DNA from: an uncultured Oscillospiraceae bacterium
GTDB lineage: Bacteria > Bacillota > Clostridia > Oscillospirales > Oscillospiraceae
Direction: 5' to 3'
Length of the DNA stretch: 6,559 nt
Assembly (NCBI GenBank): GCA_959022875.1
Contig: CAUFAM010000064.1
Coordinates: 1 to 6,559, forward strand
A program made the translations under genes and the position numbers. Position 1 is the stretch's first letter. Every line of letters begins with the position of its first letter. This document shows positions 1-5,782 of the stretch, piece after piece. A model generated the notes under the pieces. It had not been told where the DNA came from and did no database searches. It saw only the letters and a list, made by a program, of their open reading frames with translations.

Positions 1-419
1 GGAGCGAAGACGTTCTTACCCGCCTGATCCAGCAGGTTGCAGGACAGATAGGTGTACTGGGCCTTGGTTTGGGCCAGGTCCAACAGCACATCCATGCCGT
101 AGTCAAACTCATGGTTGCCGGGAATGGCGTAGTCATAGCCTACATAGTTCATGATGTCCACCAGGCTGGCACCCTGGGTCAGAGTGCCGATGGGGCCGCC
201 CTGAATGGCATCGCCTGCATCCACCAGGGTGACCCGGTCTTCGCCGTACTGGGCTTCCATCTCCTGACGGAAGGCAGCCACGGCGGCGTAGCCGCCGGTG
301 GCGGTGTGGACATCATTGGTGTGCAGAATGACCACAGGGTCGCTCTCCGCTGCCATGGCCGGAACGGCCAGACCCAGGGTGAGGGCGGCGGTCAGCAGGA
401 GGCTGAAGAGTTTTTTCAT
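1..419 (-). CDS. Secreted 5'-nucleotidase / metallophosphatase, N-terminal part (cut by left window edge)
   Basis: This is the first 139 codons of a calcineurin-like metallophosphoesterase of the 5'-nucleotidase / 2',3'-cyclic-nucleotide phosphodiesterase family (UshA/YfkN/CpdB-like), which strips phosphate from nucleotides outside the cell. A signal peptide is visible: MKK, a hydrophobic stretch to about residue 20, then a likely cut after AMA (residue 23). The mature part opens with the metal-binding motif ILHTNDVH (D36, H38), followed by DAGDAIQGG (D70) and GNHEFDYG (N102, H103), all in the order expected for the di-metal site. The start ATG (419-417) follows an AGGAG ribosome binding site at 425-429 with a 5-nt gap. 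The gene begins 16 nt after the radical SAM gene, so it is probably the third gene of the mutY unit. The C-terminal nucleotide-binding domain and any cell-wall anchor lie outside the window, so the exact substrate cannot be told. Confidence 0.9.
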   Translation of the reverse strand, partial: MKKLFSLLLTAALTLGLAVPAMAAESDPVVILHTNDVHTATGGYAAVAAFRQEMEAQYGEDRVTLVDAGDAIQGGPIGTLTQGASLVDIMNYVGYDYAIPGNHEFDYGMDVLLDLAQTKAQYTYLSCNLLDQAGKNVFA

Positions 420-435
420 AAATTCTCCTTTCTGT

Positions 436-1317
436 CTACAGGCCTGTGAGATCAAAGGGCGGGGTATATTCCTCCTTGGCACTGGTGCGTTCCTGGGTGA
501 AGCCCTCCAGGCCAAGGTTTCCCATATATTCCTGGGCGGCCCGCATTTCCCCCGGGCGCAGCCGCCGGTTGATCTCCGGAAAGCGGGACTCCAGCTCGCC
601 CCAGGGGGTATACTGGCTCATGAGGGAAAAGAGAACGGTTCCCTTGGGAAACTCCCGGGCCACCCAGTCCATCACCGCCTTGGCCTGAGGGAGCTGGCCG
701 GGCAGAATGAGGTGCCGGATGATGACGCCCCGGGTGAGAAGTCCCGCTTCATCAAACTGGCAGGGGCCGGTCTGGCGGACCATCTCCCGGATGGCGGCGG
801 TGGCCATCTGGGGGTAGTCGGCCGCGGCGGAGTAGCGCCGGGCGGTGTTGCTGTCCAGGTATTTGAGGTCGGGCAGATAGATGCTTACCAGCCCCTCCAG
901 GCGTTTCAGGGTATCCACCTTGTCATATCCCCCGGTGTTGTATACTACGGGGACTGGGAGAGAATGGCGCTCCAACAGGGCTTTGACCACATGGGCATAG
1001 TGAGTGGGGTTGACGAAGTTGATGTTGTGGGCCCCCTGGGCAACAAGCTCATCACAGATTGCGGCCAGTCGCTCCGTGGAGACGGCTTTTCCAAAATCCT
1101 GGTGGCTGATTTTTTCGTTCTGACAGAAGACACAGCCCAGGCTGCACCCGGAAAAGAAGATGGTACCCGATCCCCGGGTGCCGGAGATGGGAGGCTCCTC
1201 CCACATATGGAGGGCGGCCCGGGCCAGAATGGGGGTTTCGGGCATACGGCAGGCACCCAGGCCCTGATCGGCGGTGCGCAGCGCCCCGCAATTTCGGGGG
1301 CAGAGATGACAGATCAT
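436..1317 (-). CDS. PflX-like radical SAM protein (COG1313), function unknown
   Basis: This 293-aa protein belongs to the radical SAM enzymes that resemble pyruvate formate-lyase activases and are often named PflX. The SAM-cluster motif CxxxCxxC is at C58, C62 and C65 within SGCSLGCVFCQN. The N-terminus carries four more cysteines, C3-x2-C6-x3-C10-x12-C23, in the CxLCPRxCG arrangement typical of this family; they may hold an extra Fe-S cluster or a metal (inference). Other family stretches are NFVNPTHYAHVV (100-111), VYNTGGYDKVD (125-135), IYLPDLKY (146-153), RHLILPG (201-207) and MSQYTPWG (233-240). There is no signal peptide or membrane segment, so it should be cytosolic. The start ATG follows AAGGAGG (1322-1328), which overlaps the mutY stop codon, so translation is probably coupled to mutY. 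No glycyl-radical enzyme that it might activate is seen nearby. The substrate of the family is not established to my knowledge, so I give no gene symbol. Confidence 0.9.
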   Translation of the reverse strand: MICHLCPRNCGALRTADQGLGACRMPETPILARAALHMWEEPPISGTRGSGTIFFSGCSLGCVFCQNEKISHQDFGKAVSTERLAAICDELVAQGAHNINFVNPTHYAHVVKALLERHSLPVPVVYNTGGYDKVDTLKRLEGLVSIYLPDLKYLDSNTARRYSAAADYPQMATAAIREMVRQTGPCQFDEAGLLTRGVIIRHLILPGQLPQAKAVMDWVAREFPKGTVLFSLMSQYTPWGELESRFPEINRRLRPGEMRAAQEYMGNLGLEGFTQERTSAKEEYTPPFDLTGL

Positions 1318-1326
1318 AGCTCCTCC

Positions 1327-2373
1327 TTAAAACCGGCCCAGATGGTCGGCTACTGTTTGGGAAAAGGACTGAAAGGCGTTGGGCAGGGCGTAACGGTCCC
1401 GAAGATCTCCCCGGCTGGCCCACACCCAGCCCTCGGGGAGCGCAGGGGAGGGCAGCGTCACAGCCTGAGCAGTCATGTGCCACTCAATGTGGGAAAAAAT
1501 GTGCTTGCCGGTGCCTGCTTGTTCCACCCGGCAGGGTGAGAGCCCCCACCGGGAGAGCCAGTCCTCCTCCCCGGCCAGCTCATTGGGGTATTCCCACAGC
1601 CCGGCCAGAAGACCCTTGTCCCCACGGCGGCGCAGGGCCACACGGTCGTTGTAAAACAGCAGGTATACCGTGCGCGCCTCCAGCCGCCGGGCCTTTTTAG
1701 CTGCCTTGACGGGCAGATCGCCGGTTCTCCCCTCCTGAAAGGCGCGGCAGAAGGGGGCGGCGGGACATTTTTCACACAGGGGAGCCCCGTTGGGCAGGCA
1801 AACCGTGGCTCCCAGCTCCATCATGGCCTGGTTAAAGTCCCCCGGGGCATCCAGGGGGATGATTTCTTCCAGAGCCCGGGTAACCTTTTTCTTCATGGCG
1901 GGGGTGGAGATGTCTTCCTCGTCCCCGCAGATCCGGGCACTGACCCGCAGCACGTTGCCGTCCACGGCCGGGACGGGCAGGTGGAAGGCGATGGAAGAGA
2001 TGGCGCCTGCGGTGTAGTCGCCCACTCCAGCCAGAGCGCGAATGTCTTTATAGGTGTTTGGGAATACTCCCCCGTGGCACTCCATGATCTGAAGGGCGGC
2101 CTTTTGCAGGTTTCTGGCCCGGCTGTAATAGCCAAGGCCCTGCCACAGCTTCATTAGCTGCTCCTGGGGCAGAGCGGCCAGGTGGGCCACCGTGGGGGCG
2201 GCCTGTAAAAAGCGGCGGTAGTAGTCCAAAACTGCGGCAACCCGGGTCTGCTGCAGCATGATTTCAGACACCCAGACGTGATAGGGGGTAGGATCGCTGC
2301 GCCAGGGCAAAACCCGGGCGTTCTCCCGGTACCACAGCAGCAGGGGAATGGGTAAGTGCTGAAGCTCCTCCAC
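1327..2373 (-). CDS. mutY: Adenine DNA glycosylase MutY (A/G-specific)
   Basis: MutY removes adenine mispaired with 8-oxoguanine in the base-excision repair GO system. With the start chosen here it has 348 aa, close to E. coli MutY (350 aa). Numbering from the longer 362-codon frame that opens at 2415: LPWR (36-39), the catalytic-glutamate segment SEIMLQQTRV (E51), LWQGLGYYSRARNL (90-103), the helix-hairpin-helix GVGDYTAGAISS (130-141), the catalytic aspartate in AVDGNVLRVSAR (D152), a [4Fe-4S] ligand set C206-x7-C214-x2-C217-x5-C223, and a C-terminal NUDIX-like 8-oxoG recognition domain containing IFSHIEWHM (306-314). E51 and D152 are 101 residues apart, as in E. coli (E37 and D138). I chose GTG at 2373 because AGAGGAGG lies 7 nt upstream and because the promoter -10 box at 2407-2412 would put the transcript start downstream of the alternative GTG at 2415. 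It is the first gene of a unit with the radical SAM protein and the nucleotidase. Confidence 0.96.
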   Translation of the reverse strand: MEELQHLPIPLLLWYRENARVLPWRSDPTPYHVWVSEIMLQQTRVAAVLDYYRRFLQAAPTVAHLAALPQEQLMKLWQGLGYYSRARNLQKAALQIMECHGGVFPNTYKDIRALAGVGDYTAGAISSIAFHLPVPAVDGNVLRVSARICGDEEDISTPAMKKKVTRALEEIIPLDAPGDFNQAMMELGATVCLPNGAPLCEKCPAAPFCRAFQEGRTGDLPVKAAKKARRLEARTVYLLFYNDRVALRRRGDKGLLAGLWEYPNELAGEEDWLSRWGLSPCRVEQAGTGKHIFSHIEWHMTAQAVTLPSPALPEGWVWASRGDLRDRYALPNAFQSFSQTVADHLGRF

Positions 2374-2380
2374 TGGGGGG

Positions 2381-2388
2381 CCTCCTCT
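2381..2388 (-). promoter_or_regulatory. Ribosome binding site deciding the mutY start
   Basis: On the minus strand AGAGGAGG is followed by a 7-nt C-rich spacer and then GTG at 2373-2371. The upstream candidate GTG at 2415 has a GGGAGG directly touching it, with no usable spacing. This favours 2373 as the real start. Confidence 0.8.
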
Positions 2389-2406
2389 CAAGGAAATGTT
2401 TGTTCT

Positions 2407-2435
2407 ATCATACACCCTCCCGTCTGAAACTGCAA
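2407..2435 (-). promoter_or_regulatory. Sigma-A type promoter of the mutY unit
   Basis: The minus strand reads TTGCAG (2435-2430), a 17-bp spacer, then TATGAT (2412-2407). The -10 box matches the consensus at 5 of 6 positions and the -35 box at 3 of 6. Transcription would begin near 2400, giving a leader of roughly 25 nt before the GTG at 2373. It lies after the terminator of the recG unit, so it makes mutY the head of a separate transcript. Confidence 0.65.
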
Positions 2436-2631
2436 CAGAGAGGAAGTATAACTAAATAGCAATAACTTGCATAATGGATTTGGGGATGGTATTTCTATGG
2501 GGGGAGTGGTAAAGTCTTCACCAGGGACAAGGTTAAAAATTTAACGATTTACTGGCTGCCGCTCTTGTCAGCAGATTGGAAGATTTTAACCGAAATCTCC
2601 ATCATTCCTTTTTCATCCATCCTTCCAGATC
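2436..2631. other. AT-richer intergenic spacer, no gene recognised
   Basis: The non-coding gap between the mutY start and the gene ending at 2675 is about 300 bp. The mutY signals take up its left end and the hairpin its right end. The middle is clearly richer in A and T than the flanking genes. It holds a perfect palindrome (GTTAAA-AA-TTTAAC, 2532-2545), an imperfect one (2508-2522) and a 6-bp inverted repeat (AGATTT at 2581-2586, AAATCT at 2593-2598). I see no tRNA, no known riboswitch and no gene with a proper ribosome binding site. A 23-codon frame on the minus strand (2620-2549) is open but has no correctly spaced ribosome binding site. Confidence 0.6.
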
Positions 2632-2672
2632 AAACCAACAAGGGACGCCCTCCGGGCGTCCCTTGTTGGTTT
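2632..2672 (-). terminator. Strong hairpin terminator after the recG unit
   Basis: Bases 2632-2650 and 2654-2672 are exact inverted complements: a 19-bp stem with a 3-nt loop. The inner 9 bp are GC-rich (GGGACGCCC) and the outer 10 bp carry A-rich and T-rich arms, so a shorter core hairpin followed by TTGTTGGTTT acts as the U-rich tail. The hairpin begins 2 nt after the TAA of the C_GCAxxG_C_C gene. The plus-strand tail is also T-rich, so it could work in both directions, but there is no plus-strand gene to the left that would need it. Confidence 0.85.
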
Positions 2673-2674
2673 TG

Positions 2675-3061
2675 TTATGCTTCTGACAAAATAGTCTCCA
2701 CAGCCTGCACCATCTCATAGACCAGGCAGTCGCAGTGGGGCTTGCGCGCCTCGCCCCGCTCCTGGGCGGCTTTGAGCAGATCGGCGCAGCTGGTGCTCTC
2801 CCGGTCGAGCTTGAACTGGTGCAGCAGCTGGGCCACCTTATGGTCGTCGCAGCCCGTCATGCCAAGCACCATCAGAGCGCCGGACAAAGCGCCGCAGACG
2901 GAGCCATGGCGCATGCCGGAGTTGAAGAAGGTGCCCAGGGCAAAGGCCTGCTCCGGAGTGAGGCCCATCTCGTTGGCAAAGGTGACCAGCACCGACTGGC
3001 AGCAGTTATAGTGTACTTCTGTGTTGGCCCGCAGGGTACGGGCCAGTTCCATGTGGTTCAT
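2675..3061 (-). CDS. C_GCAxxG_C_C family small redox-type protein
   Basis: This 128-aa protein matches the C_GCAxxG_C_C family (putative redox-active or metal-binding proteins common in anaerobes). The pattern is visible as NCCQSVL (C20, C21), GMRHGSVCGALSGALMVLG with the central cysteine C56, C71, then SCADLL (C92) and HCDCLVYEMV (C110, C112). There are seven cysteines in all. No signal peptide or membrane helix is present. The ATG at 3061 follows GAGGAG (3070-3075) with an 8-nt gap; the in-frame ATG at codon 4 is too far from it. The gene starts 15 nt after the GNAT gene and is the last in the recG unit, directly before the terminator. The biochemical role of the family is not established; a thiol-redox or metal-cluster role is inferred only from the cysteine spacing. 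Confidence 0.85.
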   Translation of the reverse strand: MNHMELARTLRANTEVHYNCCQSVLVTFANEMGLTPEQAFALGTFFNSGMRHGSVCGALSGALMVLGMTGCDDHKVAQLLHQFKLDRESTSCADLLKAAQERGEARKPHCDCLVYEMVQAVETILSEA

Positions 3062-3076
3062 ACAACAATCTCCTCG

Positions 3077-3529
3077 TTATTGGATTTTATCAATGACCAT
3101 CTGCTCATAGCGCAGATATTGATAGCCGGACTTTTCATACAGGCGGATGGCGCTGCGGTTGATGTCGTTGACCTCCAGCCGGAAGCGCCGTGCGGTGGGA
3201 TACTGGCGCTCGATCCAGGCCAGAATTTCCCCCCCAAGGCCCCGGCCCCGGAAGGCGGGCATGAGATAGATCTCCTCCAGAAAGACGCACCGGCCCCCCA
3301 CTTCGGCGGAGTAGCACTGGGTAATGTAGATGTAACCTGCGGGCTGTCCGTCCACCTCAATGAGAATGCCCCGCAGCAGAGGTTCCAGAGGGTCGGCGGC
3401 GTCCTGGAAGGATCGCTCCATGATTTCCGTCTCCACCGGGTGGAGTACGGCATCCCCCTGGTAAAAGTCCTCTACCATGGGCAGAATCAGCGCACGGTCT
3501 TCTAAGGTGATGTCGCGGAAGGTAAGCAT
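3077..3529 (-). CDS. GNAT family N-acetyltransferase
   Basis: This is a 150-aa single-domain GNAT protein, which transfers an acetyl group from acetyl-CoA to an amine; the acceptor cannot be told from sequence. Residues 3-15 (TFRDITLEDRALI) form the usual first strand and helix. The strand FLEEIYLMPAFRG (83-95) leads into the acetyl-CoA pyrophosphate loop RGRGLGG (94-100), the Q/R-x-x-G-x-G motif. The closing motif LEVNDINRSAIRLYEKSGY (118-136) has the conserved N, A and LYEK.GY. The start is ATG at 3529 with AAAGGAG 7 nt upstream; a longer frame beginning with TTG at 3571 would run 29 nt into recG and lacks such a site. The gap to the recG stop is 13 nt, and the ribosome binding site touches that stop, so cotranscription with recG is likely. 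No toxin-antitoxin partner (a DUF1778-type gene) is next to it. Confidence 0.92.
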   Translation of the reverse strand: MLTFRDITLEDRALILPMVEDFYQGDAVLHPVETEIMERSFQDAADPLEPLLRGILIEVDGQPAGYIYITQCYSAEVGGRCVFLEEIYLMPAFRGRGLGGEILAWIERQYPTARRFRLEVNDINRSAIRLYEKSGYQYLRYEQMVIDKIQ

Positions 3530-3536
3530 GATGGTT

Positions 3537-3543
3537 CTCCTTT
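3537..3543 (-). promoter_or_regulatory. Ribosome binding site deciding the GNAT start
   Basis: AAAGGAG on the minus strand ends 7 nt before the ATG at 3529-3527, and its first base overlaps the TAA of recG (3545-3543). It supports the 150-aa product over the longer frame that starts with TTG inside recG. Confidence 0.8.
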
Positions 3544-5645
3544 TAATTAAAGATATCCGGGGTGTCGGCAAACATCTGCCGCACCCGCTGAAGGACCGGG
3601 CGGTTGTCCGGAAGGGACAGTGCCGGGTCCTGGGTGAGCAATTGGTTGGCGGCCTGCTGGGCCTCCTGAAGCAGGAGCATGTCCCCCGACAGATCGGCCA
3701 GCTTCATCTGTGGCAGGCCGTGTTGGCGGTTTCCAAAGAAATCGCCGGGGCCCCGGGCCTTCAGATCCTCTTCCGAGATCCGGAAGCCGTCTGTGGTGGA
3801 GGCGAGGGTGCGAAGCCGGGTGATAGCCTCGGCGCTGTGGGTGGCGGTGATGAGTACGCAGTAGGACTGGTGCTTGCCGCGGCCGACCCGGCCCCGGAGC
3901 TGGTGAAGCTGGCTCAGACCAAAGCGGTCGGCATTTTCGATGATAATGAGGGAGGCATTGGGCACATCCACGCCCACCTCCACCACCGTGGTGGACACCA
4001 GCACCTGAATCTCGCCCCGGACAAAGGCGGCCATGGCCGCCTCCTTTTCCCTGGGCTTCATTTTCCCATAAAGAAGGCCAAGTGTCAAATCGGGGAAAAC
4101 CTCCCGCTGCAGCTGCTCCGTATAGGTCTTCACTGCCTTTAAATCGGAGTTGGAGGGGGTGTCCCAAGTGGATTGCGGCCCAGTCTCTGGATTATCCTCC
4201 ACCGCGGGGCAGATGATATAGACCTGCCGCCCCTGTGATACCTGTTTGCGCACAAACTGATACATCCGCTGGCGCTTGTCTTCCCCCACCACATAGGTTT
4301 CCACCGGGGTGCGGCCGGGGGGGAGCTCATTGATGATGGAAATGTCCAAATCTCCGTAGATGATGAGGGCCAGAGTGCGGGGGATAGGGGTGGCAGACAT
4401 GACCAGTACATGGGGAGGGGGCATGCCGCCGGTCTCCGACTTTCCGGCCAGGGCAGAGCGCTGGGCCACGCCGAAGCGGTGCTGCTCGTCGGCCACGATG
4501 AGGGCCAGACGATGAAATTCTACACCTTGGGAAATGAGGGCATGGGTGCCCACGGCAAAGTCAATTTCCCCGCAGGCCAGCTGGGCACGGATCTGCTTTT
4601 TCTCCCTGGGGGTCAGCGACCCGGTGAGCAGCCCCACCCGCACCCCGGCGGGGGCGAGAAGGGCGGAGAGGGAGCGGTAGTGCTGCTCGGCAAGAACCTC
4701 GGTGGGGGCCATGAGGGCGCACTGATACCCGGCCTTGGCGCACAGCCACCCGGCATAGGCGGCAACCACCGTTTTGCCCGAGCCCACATCCCCTTGGACC
4801 AGGCGGTTCATGGGCCGCCCGGAGGAAAGGTCCAAGGAAATCTCCTCCATCACCCGCAGCTGGGCGGCGGTGGGCGTAAAGGGGAGCAGGGTAAGGAATT
4901 CCTCCCGGGGCCTTGTGGGAATGGCGCAGGCCAGGGAAACCGCTTCCCTCCGATGCCGCAGAAAACTCAGGCCTACGGACAGGTAGAAAAGCTCTTCAAA
5001 GGTGAGCCGCCGCCTTGCCAGATCCAGGGCGCGCTCATCCTGGGGAAAGTGAATGTTCTCAACCGCAAATTCCAGGGCGGCCAGGCTGTGCTCCTGGCGG
5101 ATATGCTGGGGCAAGGTTTCAGGCAAGGCGGCCGCGCAGGGCAGGGCCTGACGGACCAGGGAGCCCATCAGATGGTTGCTGAGTCCGGCGGTGAGAGGAT
5201 AAATGGGAACGATGCGGCCGGTGACGCTCTGCTTGCCCGCATGCTCAAAAATCGGGTTAATCATGGTGCGCCGGCGGCCTTGTTCCTCCACGGTACCGAA
5301 GAAAATGTATTCCTCTCCCGCCCGGAGGGCCTGCTCCACATAACCCTGATTGAAAAAGGTCAGATGGAGGGCACCGGTGTGATCCACTACCTTCACCTGC
5401 ACCAGCTCCAGACCCTTGCGGATCCGGGCGCGGCGGGGGTGCTCGGCGGCCATGGCGCAGATGCAGATCCGCTGGGCCAAAGGGGCTTGGCGGACGGTAT
5501 AAATCTGCCGCCGGTCCTCGTAGTCCCGGGGGTAGTGGGCCAGCAGATCACCAGCCCTTGTGAGGCCCAGCTTTTCCAGCTTTTTGGCGCGCTGTTCCCC
5601 CACGCCGGCAAAGTCCAGCAGGGGGGTATCCGGTGTAATCGTCAC
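3543..5645 (-). CDS. recG: ATP-dependent DNA helicase RecG
   Basis: RecG is a superfamily 2 translocase that regresses stalled replication forks and branch-migrates Holliday junctions and D-loops. The 700 aa are near the usual length (693 in E. coli). The N-terminal part (1-40) has a helix-hairpin-helix-like FAGVGEQRAKKLEKLG. The OB-fold wedge domain lies roughly at 50-150 (VVDHTGALHLTFFNQ at 86-100, RIVPIYPLT at 144-152). The helicase motifs follow in order: Walker A GDVGSGKT (285-292), APTEVLAEQH (313-322), GTHAL (366-370), DEQH (386-389), SATPIPRT (417-424), TTVVEVGVDVPNA (552-564) and HQLRGRVGRG (581-590). The C-terminal TRG-like region includes DGFRISEEDLKARGPGDFFG (619-638). The start is GTG at 5645 with AAAGGAGG (5653-5660) 7 nt upstream. 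A linker with several prolines and polar residues (about 485-503) sits where RecG proteins vary. It is the first gene of a unit with the GNAT and cysteine-rich genes. Confidence 0.98.
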   Translation of the reverse strand: MTITPDTPLLDFAGVGEQRAKKLEKLGLTRAGDLLAHYPRDYEDRRQIYTVRQAPLAQRICICAMAAEHPRRARIRKGLELVQVKVVDHTGALHLTFFNQGYVEQALRAGEEYIFFGTVEEQGRRRTMINPIFEHAGKQSVTGRIVPIYPLTAGLSNHLMGSLVRQALPCAAALPETLPQHIRQEHSLAALEFAVENIHFPQDERALDLARRRLTFEELFYLSVGLSFLRHRREAVSLACAIPTRPREEFLTLLPFTPTAAQLRVMEEISLDLSSGRPMNRLVQGDVGSGKTVVAAYAGWLCAKAGYQCALMAPTEVLAEQHYRSLSALLAPAGVRVGLLTGSLTPREKKQIRAQLACGEIDFAVGTHALISQGVEFHRLALIVADEQHRFGVAQRSALAGKSETGGMPPPHVLVMSATPIPRTLALIIYGDLDISIINELPPGRTPVETYVVGEDKRQRMYQFVRKQVSQGRQVYIICPAVEDNPETGPQSTWDTPSNSDLKAVKTYTEQLQREVFPDLTLGLLYGKMKPREKEAAMAAFVRGEIQVLVSTTVVEVGVDVPNASLIIIENADRFGLSQLHQLRGRVGRGKHQSYCVLITATHSAEAITRLRTLASTTDGFRISEEDLKARGPGDFFGNRQHGLPQMKLADLSGDMLLLQEAQQAANQLLTQDPALSLPDNRPVLQRVRQMFADTPDIFN

Positions 5646-5675
5646 GCAGGGGCCTCCTTTCCGGTGGTTTTTCCC

Positions 5676-5704
5676 ATTTTAACACAGCTTGCAGCGGGAG
5701 TAAA
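5676..5704 (-). promoter_or_regulatory. Promoter of the recG unit
   Basis: The minus strand reads TTTACT (5704-5699), a 17-bp spacer, then TAAAAT (5681-5676). The -10 box matches at 5 of 6 positions and is preceded by TGT, making an extended -10 (TGnTAAAAT); the -35 box matches at 4 of 6. Transcription would start near 5669, leaving a short leader of about 20 nt with the ribosome binding site at 5653-5660. Confidence 0.7.
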
Positions 5705-5719
5705 GGCGAACAGACACCC

Positions 5720-5748
5720 TTGTCAGGGCTGAGAAAGACAGGTATAAT
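5720..5748 (+). promoter_or_regulatory. Promoter of the D-2-hydroxyacid dehydrogenase gene
   Basis: TTGTCA (5720-5725), a 17-bp spacer and TATAAT (5743-5748) form a near-consensus sigma-A promoter: 5 of 6 and 6 of 6 matches. Transcription would start near 5755. A short inverted repeat CCCT-TGTC-AGGG (5717-5728) overlaps the -35 box and could be an operator, but it is too short to claim. Confidence 0.85.
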
Positions 5749-5782
5749 AAACGGCGACAAGAACCAGCAAGGAGGATGGAAC

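Noticed and set aside
298..1539. 413-codon open frame on the plus strand
   Set aside because: It is antisense to the radical SAM gene and crosses into mutY. It shows no family motif and no ribosome binding site, and long antisense frames are common in GC-rich coding DNA.
2474..2512. 12-codon ATG frame on the plus strand in the spacer
   Set aside because: Too short, with no ribosome binding site and no promoter.
2549..2620. 23-codon open frame on the minus strand in the intergenic spacer (starts MDEKGMMEIS)
   Set aside because: The GGAAGG directly touches the ATG, leaving no proper spacing; it lies just behind a strong terminator and no promoter is seen for it. A frame of this length is expected by chance.
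2735..3505. 256-codon frame on the plus strand
   Set aside because: It runs antisense through both the C_GCAxxG_C_C gene and the GNAT gene, and has no recognisable domain.
3077..3529. GNAT toxin of a toxin-antitoxin pair
   Set aside because: There is no small DNA-binding partner gene beside it. The neighbours are recG and a cysteine-rich protein.
3530..3571. Upstream extension of the GNAT gene from TTG at 3571
   Set aside because: It would overlap the end of recG and has no ribosome binding site, while ATG 3529 has an ideal one.
4410..5732. 440-codon open frame on the plus strand
   Set aside because: It is antisense to recG, rich in G, H and P runs, and has no motif. RecG motifs on the other strand are unmistakable.
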